Source: Oceanomicrobium pacificus (GTDB taxonomy: Bacteria; Pseudomonadota; Alphaproteobacteria; Rhodobacterales; Rhodobacteraceae). Taken from it: a DNA stretch of 64,000 nucleotides. Positions 21,161 to 30,970 of this stretch are shown one piece after another. The position numbers and the translations under genes were made by a program. A model generated the notes under the pieces. It saw nothing but the letters and a program-made list of their open reading frames with translations. It searched no databases and had not been told where the DNA came from. Location of the stretch: positions 1 through 64,000 of the forward strand of contig NZ_WUWG01000006.1 in NCBI RefSeq assembly GCF_009833495.1, read 5' to 3'. The stretch's first letter is position 1. The number at the start of each line of letters is the position of its first letter.

Positions 21161-21198
21161 GCCTCCCGGGTTCCGGCCCGGGGGGCTTTCTTTTGCCT
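21161..21198 (+). terminator. Rho-independent terminator after rplW
   Basis: GCCTCCCGGG pairs with CCCGGGGGGC (one T-G pair) around TTCCGG, followed by TTTCTTTT. It would end transcription inside what is normally one continuous S10 operon. Confidence 0.88.
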
Positions 21199-21561
21199 GT
21201 CTCTTTGGATTTCCCCTCGGGAGCAAAAGGTGCAGGCGGCAGCGGTGCGGCCGTTTCCTTCCTTTGACACGTGCTCGCCAGTCACCGTCCTGTCGGTGAA
21301 CAAGGGCGAAAGTGTACACACCCTCCGAGTGGTCCTGGTCTCGGAAACCAGCGGACAGCAAGCAGCTGGAAACTGCCGGACATCGAGTAGACCAGCCGGT
21401 AACGAAAAGCAGACGCCTGCACAGCCCTGCGCGATGGTCTGAAAACTGCAACATTTCTAGCAGCCAGTTGATCACCGAATCCCTCGGCTTTTCGGGGGGG
21501 CGGGAATATGGTCGTCCTGATGATTTGATAGAGACCTTTGTTCCAAACGGAGATTGTCGCA
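21199..21561 (+). other. Gene-free stretch before the DUF1254 gene
   Basis: I find no convincing gene here. Short frames on both strands lack ribosome sites and family resemblance. A TTGACA at 21264 has no acceptable -10 partner at normal spacing. No terminal inverted repeats or target duplications were seen. Confidence 0.55.
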
Positions 21562-23064
21562 ATGAACCTTTCCCGCAGAGCGATTTTCCCTCTCATGGCC
21601 GGAACCGCGGCCCTGTTGGGGCTGGGCAATCAGGCCCGCGCCCAGGCTGTCCGTGCCGCCTCGCCGTTGATGAATCGCGACTTTGAGCCTCTTGGCGGCC
21701 AACCCGCGCCCGGTGCGCGATCGTCGATCGAGGATTTCGACTATCAGGTGAAGTACCAACGGGCTTTCGAGGCCGCCCTCTGGGCGATGCCCGCGCTGGC
21801 CATCTATCGGTTCCGAGCCGCGGCGCTGGAAGATCTGGGCCTGAAAGACAATGATATCATTGCCTATTCCGGTGTCGCGACAGCAAAACTGGAAGCCACG
21901 ACGGCCAATGCGTCAACACCCTATATCACAGCCTTCACCGACCTGCAGGCGGGACCGACCGTTCTTGACGTGCCGCCGGCAGGGGAGGATGGTAGCCTCT
22001 ACGGGCAAGTGGTTGATGCATGGCAATACACGATTGCCGATGTCGGCCCTTCCGGCCTCGATGAAGGCAAGGGTGCCAAATATCTCTTCACGCCACCGGG
22101 CTACGAGGGTGATGTACCGGAGGGCTATCTGCATGTTCCCTCTCCGAGTTACCGCGTGGCCTTCGCTTTCCGCTCGGTTCGCGGCGAGGGCATGACCGAG
22201 GAGGATGCCTATGCCTATGCTAAGCGCCTGCGCATGTATGCGCTCTCTGACGCCGGAGCCCCGCCGGATCAGGTTTTTTTCGACCCGATCGATACGCGCT
22301 ACCCGACAATGCCGCTCTGGGGGCTCGCCCATTTCGAGAATCTGCACGCGGTCGTATCGGTGGAGCCGATCAAGTCGGAGGACAAAATAGCGATGGGCAT
22401 GCTGGCAACGCTCGGCATCCGCCATGGCGAACCGTTCGACCCCGATCCGGTGGCGAAGGCTGCAATGACCCAAGCCAGCTATGATGTCTGGTTCTATATG
22501 CAGCATTGGTACGACAATTTCCCGAAGGACCAACTCTTCTGGGAAGACCGACATTATGCATCGCTCCTTCAGGCCGACGAGAACAATCTCTTCACGTGGA
22601 CATACGGGGACCGGATAGACACCATCGAGCGGGCAGCGGAGTATTTCTGGTGCACTTATATGCCACGCGAGTTGAGCGACAATCCGGCCACCCAATATCT
22701 GATGGCAATGGCTGATGCGGACGGTGCGTTGCTGGAAGCCGGGGCGACCTATCGGCTCGACGTGCCCGGGGACATGCCGGTGGAGCAATTCTGGGCGCTC
22801 ACGGTCTATGACCGCGCGACCATGGGCTTTATCTACACGGCCGAGGATCGCACGACGCTTTCCTCCTACGATCTGGATGGAATGGAGAAAAACACCGATG
22901 GCGGGGTGACGATCTGGATCGGCCCGCAAGCGCCCAAGGGGCTGGAGAGCAACTGGATCCCCACAGCGGGCAAGCGCCCGCTGCCCGCCATGCGGCTCTA
23001 CGGACCGACGCAGGCGCTGAACGACCGCAGTTTCAAGCTGGCCGACTGGGTGCGCGTCAGCTAG
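21562..23064 (+). CDS. Exported DUF1254/DUF1214 domain protein
   Basis: The 500-residue protein begins with [20 protein letters not shown] followed by a cut site near AQA, a Tat-like signal (SRR plus a hydrophobic stretch), so it is probably periplasmic. The N-terminal half (about 55-170) resembles DUF1254 ([20 protein letters not shown]) and the C-terminal part (about 385-495) resembles DUF1214 ([15 protein letters not shown], then WIGP). No biochemical function is known for the family. ATG at 21562 is chosen over the upstream frame start for GGAG 9 bases before it. Codon use is looser than in the flanking ribosomal genes. It separates rplW from rplB, an unusual place. Confidence 0.85.
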   Translation: MNLSRRAIFPLMAGTAALLGLGNQARAQAVRAASPLMNRDFEPLGGQPAPGARSSIEDFDYQVKYQRAFEAALWAMPALAIYRFRAAALEDLGLKDNDIIAYSGVATAKLEATTANASTPYITAFTDLQAGPTVLDVPPAGEDGSLYGQVVDAWQYTIADVGPSGLDEGKGAKYLFTPPGYEGDVPEGYLHVPSPSYRVAFAFRSVRGEGMTEEDAYAYAKRLRMYALSDAGAPPDQVFFDPIDTRYPTMPLWGLAHFENLHAVVSVEPIKSEDKIAMGMLATLGIRHGEPFDPDPVAKAAMTQASYDVWFYMQHWYDNFPKDQLFWEDRHYASLLQADENNLFTWTYGDRIDTIERAAEYFWCTYMPRELSDNPATQYLMAMADADGALLEAGATYRLDVPGDMPVEQFWALTVYDRATMGFIYTAEDRTTLSSYDLDGMEKNTDGGVTIWIGPQAPKGLESNWIPTAGKRPLPAMRLYGPTQALNDRSFKLADWVRVS

Positions 23065-23136
23065 CATTCCAGGCGCATATGCCGCGTCTGGGAACCGGTA
23101 CGGCACCTGCGTCACAAGGCTTTTGGCGCTTCTGCC

Positions 23137-23164
23137 CTTGCGACTCTGCCGCGCCTCTGATACA
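23137..23164 (+). promoter_or_regulatory. Weak candidate promoter for rplB and onward
   Basis: CTTGCG and GATACA are 16 bases apart in the 265-base gap between the DUF1254 gene and rplB. A promoter is expected here because rplW ends in a terminator, but the match is poor. Confidence 0.3.
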
Positions 23165-23329
23165 TCGCCGCCATTCCGCAGCCTCGGATTCGTCCGGGGC
23201 TGTCGTTTTTGCCGTTTTCGGCAACCTGTCGGGGGCGGCGGATTTCATCCGCGTCTCGGCATTTCCGGGCACCTTCGGGGGCCTAAACCGCGGGCTTCGG
23301 CTCGCATAGCTAACGGAAGACAGAAAGAC

Positions 23330-24169
23330 ATGGCGTTAAAAACGTACAAACCCACGACGCCGGGCCAGCGCGGGCTGGTTCTGATCGACCGTTCGGAGCT
23401 GTGGAAAGGACGTCCCGTCAAATCCCTCACCGAGGGTCTGACGAAGAATGGCGGCCGCAACAACACCGGACGGATCACCATGCGTCGCAAGGGCGGCGGG
23501 GCCAAGCGCCTCTACCGCATCGTCGACTTCAAGCGTCGCAAGTTCGACGTGCCGGCCACCGTGGAACGGATCGAATACGACCCCAACCGCACGGCGTTCA
23601 TTGCCCTGGTCAAGTATCAGGACGGCGAGCAGGCCTACATTCTGGCACCGCAGCGTCTGGCCGTGGGTGACGAAATCGTCGCCGGCACCAAGGTTGACGT
23701 GAAGCCGGGCAACGCGATGCCCTTCTCGGGCATGCCGATCGGTACGATCATTCACAATATCGAACTGAAGCCGGGCAAGGGCGGCCAGCTGGCCCGTTCC
23801 GCCGGCACCTATGCCCAGTTCGTCGGCCGCGATGGCGGCTATGCACAGATCCGCCTCTCCTCCGGCGAGCTGCGTCTCGTCCGTCAGGAATGCATGGCGA
23901 CCATCGGTGCCGTGTCCAACCCGGACCACTCGAACCAGAACCTCGGTAAAGCCGGCCGCAACCGCCACCTTGGCAAGCGCCCGTCCGTCCGTGGTGTCGT
24001 GATGAACCCGATCGACCACCCGCACGGTGGTGGTGAGGGCCGGACCTCCGGTGGCCGTCATCCGGTCACGCCGTGGGGCAAGCCGACCAAGGGTGCGCGC
24101 ACGCGTTCGAACAAGGCGACGGATAAATACATCCTGCGCTCCCGCCATGCGAAGAAGAAAGGCCGTTAA
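23330..24169 (+). CDS. rplB: 50S ribosomal protein L2
   Basis: L2 is needed for subunit association and peptidyl-transferase activity. The 279-residue family form starts [15 protein letters not shown]; the upstream open frame is not coding. The conserved C-terminal block [20 protein letters not shown] includes the catalytic-site His. A long 5' gap of 265 bases precedes it; rpsS follows after two bases. Confidence 0.98.
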   Translation: MALKTYKPTTPGQRGLVLIDRSELWKGRPVKSLTEGLTKNGGRNNTGRITMRRKGGGAKRLYRIVDFKRRKFDVPATVERIEYDPNRTAFIALVKYQDGEQAYILAPQRLAVGDEIVAGTKVDVKPGNAMPFSGMPIGTIIHNIELKPGKGGQLARSAGTYAQFVGRDGGYAQIRLSSGELRLVRQECMATIGAVSNPDHSNQNLGKAGRNRHLGKRPSVRGVVMNPIDHPHGGGEGRTSGGRHPVTPWGKPTKGARTRSNKATDKYILRSRHAKKKGR

Positions 24170-24171
24170 GA

Positions 24172-24450
24172 ATGGCACGTTCAGTCTGGAAAGGGCCTTT
24201 TGTTGATTCCTACGTTCTCAAGAAAGCTGAGAAAGCCAAGGAATCGGGCCGCAATGAAGTCATCAAGATCTGGTCCCGTCGCTCGACGATCCTGCCCCAG
24301 TTCGTGGGCCTGACGTTCGGCGTCTACAACGGCAAGAAACACATCCCTGTTTCCGTGTCCGAGGACATGATCGGTCAGAAATTCGGCGAGTACAGCCCGA
24401 CCCGTACCTATTACGGGCATGCTGCCGACAAGAAAGCGAAACGGAAGTAA
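24172..24450 (+). CDS. rpsS: 30S ribosomal protein S19
   Basis: S19 binds the 30S head with S13. The 92-residue protein starts [20 protein letters not shown] and has the family signature [13 protein letters not shown] and the C-terminal [12 protein letters not shown]. It is tightly packed between rplB and rplV. Confidence 0.98.
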   Translation: MARSVWKGPFVDSYVLKKAEKAKESGRNEVIKIWSRRSTILPQFVGLTFGVYNGKKHIPVSVSEDMIGQKFGEYSPTRTYYGHAADKKAKRK

Positions 24451-24453
24451 GCC

Positions 24454-24834
24454 ATGGGACAGCAGAAAAATCCCCGTCGCGTGGCGGAAAACGAAGCAAT
24501 GGCCGTGTCGCGCATGCTGCGCACCAGCCCGCAGAAGCTGAACCTCGTTGCGCAGATGATCCGCAACAAGCCGGTCGACAAGGCTCTGTCGGACCTGACC
24601 TTCTCCAAGAAGCGCATCGCGCAGGACGTGAAGAAGACCCTTCAGTCCGCGATCGCCAATGCCGAGAACAACCATGGTCTGGACGTTGACGAGCTGGTCG
24701 TGGTGGAAGCCTGGGTCGGCAAGAACCTGGTCATGAAACGCGGTCGTCCGCGGGCCCGTGGCCGGTTCGGCAAGATCCTGAAGCCGTTCAGCCAGATCAC
24801 CATCAAGGTCCGCCAGGTAGAGGAGCAGGCATAA
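24454..24834 (+). CDS. rplV: 50S ribosomal protein L22
   Basis: L22 lines the exit tunnel and its beta-hairpin is a macrolide-resistance locus. The 126 residues include the family motif [20 protein letters not shown] and [10 protein letters not shown]. The last base of its stop overlaps the rpsC start. Confidence 0.98.
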   Translation: MGQQKNPRRVAENEAMAVSRMLRTSPQKLNLVAQMIRNKPVDKALSDLTFSKKRIAQDVKKTLQSAIANAENNHGLDVDELVVVEAWVGKNLVMKRGRPRARGRFGKILKPFSQITIKVRQVEEQA

Positions 24835-25532
24835 TGGGACAGAAGATCAACCCGATCGGCCTGCGCCTTCAGGTCAACCGCACCTGGGACAGCCGCTGGT
24901 ACGCTGACAAGGAAGAGTATGGCGATCTGCTTCACGAGGATCTCAAGATCCGCGACTATGTGAAGAAGAACTGTGCTCAGGCCGGTATCTCCCGCGTCGT
25001 GATCGAACGCCCGCACAAAAAGTGCCGTGTGACCATTCACGCTGCACGTCCGGGTGTCATCATCGGCAAGAAGGGCGCCGACATCGAGGCTCTGCGCAAG
25101 AAACTGTCCGAACTGACGGACAGCGAACTGCACCTCAACATCGTCGAAGTCCGCAAACCCGACATCGATGCCGCACTGGTGGCCGAGAATATCGCCCAGC
25201 AGCTCGAGCGTCGTGTCTCCTTCCGTCGTGCGATGAAGCGCGCCGTCCAGAACGCCATGCGCATGGGGGCCCTCGGGGTTCGCGTGAACTGCGCCGGCCG
25301 TCTTGGCGGGGCCGAGATCGCCCGGACCGAATGGTATCGTGAAGGCCGTGTGCCGCTGCACACGCTCCGCGCCGATATTGATTATGCGCACAAGGAAGCC
25401 ATGACCGCCTACGGCATCATCGGCATCAAAGTGTGGATCTTCAAAGGCGAGATCATGGAACACGATCCCCAGGCACGGGACCGTCGCCAGTCGGAAATGC
25501 AGGAAGGTGGGCCGCGTCCTCAGCGTCGCTGA
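24834..25532 (+). CDS. rpsC: 30S ribosomal protein S3
   Basis: S3 forms the mRNA entry tunnel. The 232 residues contain the KH domain motif [17 protein letters not shown] and the C-terminal domain with [20 protein letters not shown]. It overlaps rplV by one base and is followed by rplP after 28 bases. Confidence 0.98.
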   Translation: MGQKINPIGLRLQVNRTWDSRWYADKEEYGDLLHEDLKIRDYVKKNCAQAGISRVVIERPHKKCRVTIHAARPGVIIGKKGADIEALRKKLSELTDSELHLNIVEVRKPDIDAALVAENIAQQLERRVSFRRAMKRAVQNAMRMGALGVRVNCAGRLGGAEIARTEWYREGRVPLHTLRADIDYAHKEAMTAYGIIGIKVWIFKGEIMEHDPQARDRRQSEMQEGGPRPQRR

Positions 25533-25560
25533 GGACCGCGCCTTCTGAAGGAGAACAGAG

Positions 25561-25974
25561 ATGCTTTCACCGAAGCGCACCAAGTACCGCAAGATGCACA
25601 AGGGCCGCATTCGCGGCGAGGCCAAAGGCGGTTCCGATATCAACTTTGGGCATTATGCCCTGAAAGCGACCGAGCCCGAGCGGATCACGGCGCGTCAGAT
25701 CGAGGCAGCCCGCCGCGCGATGACCCGTCACATGAAACGTCAGGGTCGTGTGTGGATCCGGATTTTCCCGGACACGCCGGTCACCTCGAAGCCGACCGAA
25801 GTCCGTATGGGTAAGGGTAAAGGCTCCGTCGACTACTGGGCCGCCAAGGTCAAGCCCGGCCGGATCATGTTTGAGATTGACGGCGTGGGCGAAGATGTGG
25901 CAAAGGAAGCGCTCCGCTTGGCAGCCATGAAGCTGCCCGTGAAGTGCCGTTTCGTCACACGCGAGGATTGGTAA
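25561..25974 (+). CDS. rplP: 50S ribosomal protein L16
   Basis: L16 helps position the A-site tRNA. The 137-residue protein starts [19 protein letters not shown] and has the family block [24 protein letters not shown] lies upstream. A 99-base gap with two palindromes follows, unlike the tight packing before it. Confidence 0.98.
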   Translation: MLSPKRTKYRKMHKGRIRGEAKGGSDINFGHYALKATEPERITARQIEAARRAMTRHMKRQGRVWIRIFPDTPVTSKPTEVRMGKGKGSVDYWAAKVKPGRIMFEIDGVGEDVAKEALRLAAMKLPVKCRFVTREDW

Positions 25975-25980
25975 GGATCG

Positions 25981-26048
25981 TCCCCCGGACATGTCTGGGG
26001 GATACGTCCTTATTTTTTGGTTGGAAAAGCGCCCGGACACGTCCGGGT
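25981..26048 (+). promoter_or_regulatory. Paired palindromes between rplP and rpmC
   Basis: Two inverted repeats share the core CCCGGACA(T/C)GTC(T/C)GGG: a 22-base one at 25981-26002 and a shorter one at 26032-26048. A T-rich run (TTATTTTTT) lies between them. They could be alternative RNA hairpins in an attenuator or a duplicated protein-binding site. Confidence 0.55.
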
Positions 26049-26073
26049 AGCTTCTAATGAAAGGATGCGAGCG

Positions 26074-26274
26074 ATGAACGCCGCCGAACTGCGTGATAAA
26101 ACGCCCGACCAGCTGCGCGAGCAGCTTGAGTCGCTGAAAAAGGAGGCCTTCAACCTCCGCTTCCAGGGGGCCACGGGCCAGCTGGAGAACACTGCGCGTG
26201 TGAAGACCGTCCGTCGTGACGTGGCTCGCGTGCAGACGATCCTGAACGAAAAAGCCGCCCAGGCGGCTGAATAA
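26074..26274 (+). CDS. rpmC: 50S ribosomal protein L29
   Basis: This small helical-hairpin protein lies near the tunnel exit. The 66-residue form [20 protein letters not shown] is chosen; AAGGA lies 8 bases before ATG 26074, whereas the in-frame ATG at 26065 overlaps that site. [18 protein letters not shown] is the family signature. Confidence 0.95.
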   Translation: MNAAELRDKTPDQLREQLESLKKEAFNLRFQGATGQLENTARVKTVRRDVARVQTILNEKAAQAAE

Positions 26275-26290
26275 TCGGAGTGTAGACGAG

Positions 26291-26521
26291 ATGCCGAAGC
26301 GTATCCTGCAGGGCACCGTGACCAGCGCCGCCAACGAACAGACCGTTACCGTGTCTGTCGAGCGTCGTTTCACGCACCCGGTTCTGAAGAAAACCATTCG
26401 TAAGTCCAAGAAGTACCGGGCTCACGATGCCGAGAACGCTTTCAAGGTTGGTGACACCGTCCGTATCCAGGAATGTGCACCAATTTCGAAAACGAAACGC
26501 TGGGAAGTGATCGCCGAGTAA
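26291..26521 (+). CDS. rpsQ: 30S ribosomal protein S17
   Basis: S17 is a primary 16S rRNA binder. The 76-residue protein starts [20 protein letters not shown] and contains [20 protein letters not shown]. It is the last gene of the S10 group; a 73-base gap with a GTGGGG/CCCCAC inverted repeat (26549-26577) separates it from rplN. Confidence 0.98.
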   Translation: MPKRILQGTVTSAANEQTVTVSVERRFTHPVLKKTIRKSKKYRAHDAENAFKVGDTVRIQECAPISKTKRWEVIAE

Positions 26522-26594
26522 TCGGCCACCAACAGTCTAGTCGAAACCGTGGGGTCGGAACTGCACCGCATCCCCACAGGTCGGGAGAAATACC

Positions 26595-26963
26595 ATGATC
26601 CAGATGCAGACCAATCTGGATGTAGCTGACAACTCCGGCGCCCGCCGGGTTCAGTGCATCAAGGTTCTGGGCGGCGCGAAGCGCAAATACGCTTCCGTGG
26701 GTGACATCATTGTCGTGTCCGTGAAGGAAGCCATTCCGCGCGGCCGCGTCAAGAAAGGCGACGTCCGCAAGGCCGTTGTCGTCCGTACCGCCAAAGAAGT
26801 CCGTCGTGAAGATGGCACCGCGATCCGTTTCGATCGCAACGCAGCCGTTATCCTGAACAATGCCGGCGAGCCGGTCGGTACCCGTATCTTCGGGCCGGTT
26901 GTTCGTGAGCTGCGCGCCAAGAACTTCATGAAAATCATCTCGCTTGCTCCGGAGGTGCTGTAA
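26595..26963 (+). CDS. rplN: 50S ribosomal protein L14
   Basis: L14 sits at the subunit interface and binds the silencing factor RsfS. The 122 residues start [20 protein letters not shown], with the signature [13 protein letters not shown]. It begins the spc group; its stop overlaps the rplX start by one base. Confidence 0.98.
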   Translation: MIQMQTNLDVADNSGARRVQCIKVLGGAKRKYASVGDIIVVSVKEAIPRGRVKKGDVRKAVVVRTAKEVRREDGTAIRFDRNAAVILNNAGEPVGTRIFGPVVRELRAKNFMKIISLAPEVL

Positions 26964-27277
26964 TGGCTGCCAAACTCCGCAAGGGCGACAAGGTCGTCGT
27001 GCTGGCCGGCAAGGACAAGGGCAAGGAAGGCGAGATCATCGCCGTGATGCCCAAGGCCGGCAAAGCCAAGGTTTCGGGCATCAACATGGTTGTCCGCCAC
27101 ACCAAGCAGAGCCAGTCCAGCCAGGGCGGCCGTCTGCCGCAGGAAGCTGCGATCGACCTGTCCAACATCGCGCTGGTTGACCCCAAAGAGGGCGGCCCGA
27201 CCCGCGTCGGCTTCAAGATCGAAGGCGACAAGAAGGTCCGTTACGCCAAGAAATCGGGGGAAGTGATCAATGGCTGA
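26963..27277 (+). CDS. rplX: 50S ribosomal protein L24
   Basis: L24 is an early assembly protein. The 104 residues show the KOW motif [19 protein letters not shown] near the N-terminus. It overlaps rplN by one base and rplE by eight bases, so translation is probably coupled. Confidence 0.98.
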   Translation: MAAKLRKGDKVVVLAGKDKGKEGEIIAVMPKAGKAKVSGINMVVRHTKQSQSSQGGRLPQEAAIDLSNIALVDPKEGGPTRVGFKIEGDKKVRYAKKSGEVING

Positions 27278-27821
27278 TTATACGCCTCGTCTGCGCGCTC
27301 AGTACAATTCTGAGATCCGCGGCAAGATGAAATCCGACTTCTCGTACAAGAACGAGATGCAGATTCCGAAGCTCGAGAAGATCGTGCTGAACATGGGCGT
27401 CGGCGAAGCCGTTGCCGACAGCAAGAAGATCAAGGCCGCCCATGACGACCTGATGGCCATTTCCGGTCAGAAGCCCGTCATCACGAAAGCCAAGAAGTCG
27501 ATCGCCGGCTTCAAGGTCCGTGAAGGCATGCCGCTCGGCGTCAAGGTGACCCTGCGGGGCGACCGGATGTACGAGTTTCTCGATCGTCTGGTGACCATCG
27601 CCATGCCGCGCGTCCGCGATTTCCGCGGCGTCAGCGCCAAGAGCTTCGACGGTCGTGGCAACTACGCCATGGGCCTGAAAGAGCACATCGTCTTCCCCGA
27701 GATCGAGTACGACAAGATCGACCAGGTCTGGGGCATGGACATCGTCATCTGCACCACCGCGAAAACCGACGCGGAAGCAAAGGCACTGTTGGCCGAGTTC
27801 AACATGCCTTTCCAGAAGTGA
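27270..27821 (+). CDS. rplE: 50S ribosomal protein L5
   Basis: L5 binds 5S rRNA in the central protuberance. The 183 residues contain [13 protein letters not shown] and the family signature [20 protein letters not shown]. The ATG at 27270 sits inside the end of rplX, with GGGG upstream. Confidence 0.98.
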   Translation: MADYTPRLRAQYNSEIRGKMKSDFSYKNEMQIPKLEKIVLNMGVGEAVADSKKIKAAHDDLMAISGQKPVITKAKKSIAGFKVREGMPLGVKVTLRGDRMYEFLDRLVTIAMPRVRDFRGVSAKSFDGRGNYAMGLKEHIVFPEIEYDKIDQVWGMDIVICTTAKTDAEAKALLAEFNMPFQK

Positions 27822-27840
27822 TCGCGGAAGGAGAGAAGAT

Positions 27841-28146
27841 ATGGCTAAAGTTGCTATGATCGAGCGCGAGAAGAAGCGTCAGCGCCTGGTGGAGAAATAT
27901 GCCGCCAAGCGTGCTGAGCTCAAAGAGATCGCGCGGAACGAAGACCTTCCGATGGAAGAGCGGTTCAAGGCACGCCTGAAGCTTGCCAAACTGCCGCGCA
28001 ATTCCTCGGCCACCCGCCTGCACAACCGGTGCCAGGTGTCCGGTCGTCCGAAGGCCTATTACCGTAAACTGAAAATGTCCCGTATCGCGCTGCGCGATCT
28101 GGCCTCCCGTGGCGAGATCCCCGGCATGGTCAAGTCGAGCTGGTAA
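27841..28146 (+). CDS. rpsN: 30S ribosomal protein S14 (zinc-free type)
   Basis: The 101-residue long form lacks the four-cysteine zinc ribbon, so it is the Zn-independent class. It starts [20 protein letters not shown] and ends with [27 protein letters not shown] lies upstream. It sits between rplE and rpsH as usual. Confidence 0.98.
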   Translation: MAKVAMIEREKKRQRLVEKYAAKRAELKEIARNEDLPMEERFKARLKLAKLPRNSSATRLHNRCQVSGRPKAYYRKLKMSRIALRDLASRGEIPGMVKSSW

Positions 28147-28161
28147 GGGAGGGAACCGAAA

Positions 28162-28560
28162 ATGTCTTTGAACGATCCTCTCGGCGATATGCTGACCCGC
28201 ATCCGCAACGCTCAGATGCGTGGCAAAACTTCCGTCAAGACGCCGGCATCCAAGCTGCGCGGCTGGGTTCTGGACGTGCTCCAGAACGAAGGCTACATCC
28301 GCGGCTACGAAGCCGGGTTCGATGCCGACGGCAAGCCCGAACTGACCATCGAGTTGAAATACTATGATGGCGTTCCGGTGATCCGTGAGCTGCAGCGCGT
28401 GTCCACCCCGGGCCGCCGCGTCTACTCCGGCGTCAAGGATATCCCGCAGGTCCGCCAGGGTCTGGGTATCTCGATCGTCTCCACGCCCAAGGGCGTCATG
28501 TCCGATGCACAGGCACGTACCGACAATGTCGGCGGCGAAGTCCTGTGCACGGTGTTCTAA
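28162..28560 (+). CDS. rpsH: 30S ribosomal protein S8
   Basis: S8 binds the central domain of 16S rRNA and in E. coli represses the spc operon; its role here is unknown. The 132 residues start [20 protein letters not shown] and end with the signature [18 protein letters not shown] and [10 protein letters not shown]. Confidence 0.98.
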   Translation: MSLNDPLGDMLTRIRNAQMRGKTSVKTPASKLRGWVLDVLQNEGYIRGYEAGFDADGKPELTIELKYYDGVPVIRELQRVSTPGRRVYSGVKDIPQVRQGLGISIVSTPKGVMSDAQARTDNVGGEVLCTVF

Positions 28561-28570
28561 GGAGGTCTGA

Positions 28571-29104
28571 ATGTCTCGTATTGGTAAAAAACCGGTCGAG
28601 CTTCCCGGCGGCGTTTCGGCGACCGTCTCGGGCCAGACCGTTGAAGTGAAGGGCCCGAAGGGCACTCGCAGCTTCACCGCCACCGATGACGTGACCCTCA
28701 AGGTTGAGGACAACGCCATCACCATCACGCCGCGCGGCACGTCCAAACGGGCGCGCCAGCAGTGGGGGATGTCCCGCACGCAGGTCGCCAATCTGGTGAC
28801 CGGTGTGACCGAGGGCTTCAAGAAGGAAATGGAAATCAACGGTGTTGGTTACCGTGCCGCAGTTCAGGGCAAGGTCCTGAAACTGTCGCTCGGCTACTCC
28901 CACGACGTGGATTTCGAGATCCCCGAAGGTGTCCAGGTGACCGCGCCCAAGCCGACCGAACTGGTCGTTGAGGGTATCGACCAGCAGTTGGTCGGTCAGG
29001 TTGCCGCGAACATCCGCGAGTGGCGCAAACCCGAACCTTACAAAGGTAAAGGCATCAAATACAAAGATGAATTTATCTTCCGTAAGGAAGGCAAGAAGAA
29101 ATAA
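28571..29104 (+). CDS. rplF: 50S ribosomal protein L6
   Basis: L6 lies near the GTPase-associated centre. The 177-residue protein has two repeated alpha/beta domains and the C-terminal signature [21 protein letters not shown] lies upstream of the ATG. It follows rpsH by 10 bases. Confidence 0.98.
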   Translation: MSRIGKKPVELPGGVSATVSGQTVEVKGPKGTRSFTATDDVTLKVEDNAITITPRGTSKRARQQWGMSRTQVANLVTGVTEGFKKEMEINGVGYRAAVQGKVLKLSLGYSHDVDFEIPEGVQVTAPKPTELVVEGIDQQLVGQVAANIREWRKPEPYKGKGIKYKDEFIFRKEGKKK

Positions 29105-29115
29105 GGAACGCGAAC

Positions 29116-29475
29116 ATGGCGAACAACAAACGAGCTTTGTTCCAAAAGCGCCGCCTGCGCGTCCGGAACAAATTGCGGAAGCTGGCCAACGGCAAGCCCC
29201 GCCTGAGCGTTCACCGCTCGTCCAAGAACATTTCGGTCCAGCTGATCGACGATGTTCAGGGCGTGACCCTCGCGTCGGCCTCCACGCTGGAGAAAGACCT
29301 GGGTCTGGTGGGCAAGAACAACGTCGAGGCTGCCGCGAAAATCGGCACCGCGATCGCCGAACGGGCCAAGGCCAAGGGCGTGGAAGACGTGTATTTCGAT
29401 CGCGGTGGCTTCCTGTTCCACGGGAAAGTCAAGGCGCTCGCCGATGCTGCCCGTGAGGGCGGCCTGAAATTCTGA
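29116..29475 (+). CDS. rplR: 50S ribosomal protein L18
   Basis: L18 binds 5S rRNA with L5. The 119 residues start with a basic tail ([20 protein letters not shown]) followed by the conserved [18 protein letters not shown] and the C-terminal [19 protein letters not shown]. Confidence 0.98.
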   Translation: MANNKRALFQKRRLRVRNKLRKLANGKPRLSVHRSSKNISVQLIDDVQGVTLASASTLEKDLGLVGKNNVEAAAKIGTAIAERAKAKGVEDVYFDRGGFLFHGKVKALADAAREGGLKF

Positions 29476-29485
29476 GGAGACGATA

Positions 29486-30061
29486 ATGGCTCGAGAAAAC
29501 AATCGCCGGGATCGTCGCGACCGCGAGGAAACCCCGGAATTCCAGGATCGCCTTGTCGCGATCAACCGTGTGTCCAAGACCGTGAAGGGCGGGAAGCGCT
29601 TCGGGTTTGCTGCACTGGTCGTCGTTGGCGACCAGAAGGGTCGCGTGGGCTTCGGCAAGGGCAAGGCCCGCGAAGTTCCCGAGGCGATCCGCAAGGCCAC
29701 GGAACAGGCCAAGCGCCAGATGATCCGCGTTCCGCTGCGCGACGGTCGGACGCTGCACCACGACATGGAAGGTCGCCACGGCGCCGGCAAGGTCGTGATG
29801 CGCACCGCCTCGGCCGGTACCGGGATCATCGCCGGTGGTCCGATGCGTGCCGTCTTCGAGATGCTGGGGATCCAGGACGTGGTTGCGAAGTCGATCGGCT
29901 CGCAGAACCCGTACAACATGATCCGCGCCACCATCGACGGGCTGACCAAAGAGTCGAGCCCCCGCATGGTTGCCCAGCGTCGCGGCAAGAAGGTCGCCGA
30001 CATTCTGCCCGGTAAGCAGGATGCAGCTCCGGCCGCCGAAGCCGAAACCGTGGAGGCCTGA
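29486..30061 (+). CDS. rpsE: 30S ribosomal protein S5
   Basis: S5 is an accuracy protein at the mRNA entry site. The 191 residues contain the double-stranded-RNA-binding-like N-domain ([20 protein letters not shown]) and the GVGFGKGKA-type motif, here [17 protein letters not shown] short Ala/Glu-rich tail ends the protein. Confidence 0.98.
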   Translation: MARENNRRDRRDREETPEFQDRLVAINRVSKTVKGGKRFGFAALVVVGDQKGRVGFGKGKAREVPEAIRKATEQAKRQMIRVPLRDGRTLHHDMEGRHGAGKVVMRTASAGTGIIAGGPMRAVFEMLGIQDVVAKSIGSQNPYNMIRATIDGLTKESSPRMVAQRRGKKVADILPGKQDAAPAAEAETVEA

Positions 30062-30066
30062 GACCC

Positions 30067-30255
30067 ATGGCGAAAACCATCGTTGTGAAGCAGATCGGCT
30101 CGCCGATCCGCCGCCCTCAGGACCAGCGTGCCACGCTCGTCGGTCTGGGCCTGAACAAGATGCACAAGACGCGCGAGCTGGAAGATACGCCGGCAGTGCG
30201 CGGCATGATCAACAAGATCCCGCATCTGGTCGAAATCGTCGAAGAGCGCGGCTGA
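30067..30255 (+). CDS. rpmD: 50S ribosomal protein L30
   Basis: This 62-residue protein has the family motif [20 protein letters not shown] and [13 protein letters not shown]. It lies 5 bases after rpsE and is followed by a 129-base gap containing a large hairpin. Confidence 0.97.
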   Translation: MAKTIVVKQIGSPIRRPQDQRATLVGLGLNKMHKTRELEDTPAVRGMINKIPHLVEIVEERG

Positions 30256-30279
30256 GCGCTCCGAGACCTGCCAAAAGAG

Positions 30280-30310
30280 CGCGCGGAACAGAATGGATCT
30301 GGTCCGCGCG
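30280..30310 (+). other. Large hairpin between rpmD and rplO
   Basis: CGCGCGGA-A-CAGA pairs with TCTG-G-TCCGCGCG around ATGGA, 12 pairs with one A/G mismatch. It has no T-run. It interrupts an otherwise tightly packed operon and could control stability or processing. Confidence 0.55.
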
Positions 30311-30384
30311 GTCCTCACATCAACGCCGTGGTCATGGGATGCTGACGCTTTGGCCCATGTATCCGGCAAGAAGGAGTAAGCGTC

Positions 30385-30870
30385 ATGAAACTGCACGAAC
30401 TGCGTGACAATCCGGGTGCAACCCACACCAAGAAACGCGTTGGCCGCGGTCCCGGCTCCGGCAAGGGCAAGATGGGCGGCCGCGGGATCAAGGGTCAGAA
30501 GTCCCGGTCCGGCGTCGCGATCAACGGCTACGAAGGCGGCCAGATGCCGCTCTACCAGCGCCTGCCGAAGCGTGGCTTCAACGTCCCGAACCCGAAGAAA
30601 TATGCCGTCATCAACCTCGGCATCCTTCAGAAGTTCGTCGACGCCAAGAAGATCGATGCCAAGAAGGCCGTGACCGAAGACGTGCTGCTCGAAGCCGGCA
30701 TCATCCGTCGCAAGCTCGACGGTGTGCGCGTTCTCGCCAAGGGCGACCTGAAAGCCAAGCTCGACCTGACCGTGACCGGCGCCTCCAAGGCGGCTGTCGC
30801 AGCGGTTGAAGCGGCTGGCGGCAAGCTGACCGTGACCGGTCCGGCGAAAGAAGACGCAGCGGCCGAATAA
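30385..30870 (+). CDS. rplO: 50S ribosomal protein L15
   Basis: L15 is a late-assembly protein. The 161 residues start [20 protein letters not shown] and carry the basic glycine-rich N-terminal part [20 protein letters not shown], with the family signature near the C-terminus ([19 protein letters not shown]). AAGGAG lies upstream of the ATG. Confidence 0.98.
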   Translation: MKLHELRDNPGATHTKKRVGRGPGSGKGKMGGRGIKGQKSRSGVAINGYEGGQMPLYQRLPKRGFNVPNPKKYAVINLGILQKFVDAKKIDAKKAVTEDVLLEAGIIRRKLDGVRVLAKGDLKAKLDLTVTGASKAAVAAVEAAGGKLTVTGPAKEDAAAE

Positions 30871-30879
30871 GACTTGTGG

Positions 30880-30952
30880 GGGCGCCTCCGGCGCCCTACT
30901 TCCTACTTAGAGTTTTCTCGCGCCGCTGGACCCGACCCCGGGTCGGCGGCGC
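30880..30952 (+). other. Two hairpins between rplO and secY
   Basis: GGGCGCC/GGCGCCC (30880-30896, loop TCC) is followed by a compound stem at 30920-30952: GCGCCGC with GCGGCGC outside and GACCCG with CGGGTC inside. They may lower secY expression relative to the ribosomal genes. Confidence 0.5.
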
Positions 30953-30970
30953 AGTCGTGGAGGGCCTTAC

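Noticed and set aside
21133-23329. Insertion of the DUF1254 gene by a transposon
   Set aside because: I saw no transposase, terminal inverted repeats or target-site duplication, so the mechanism remains open.
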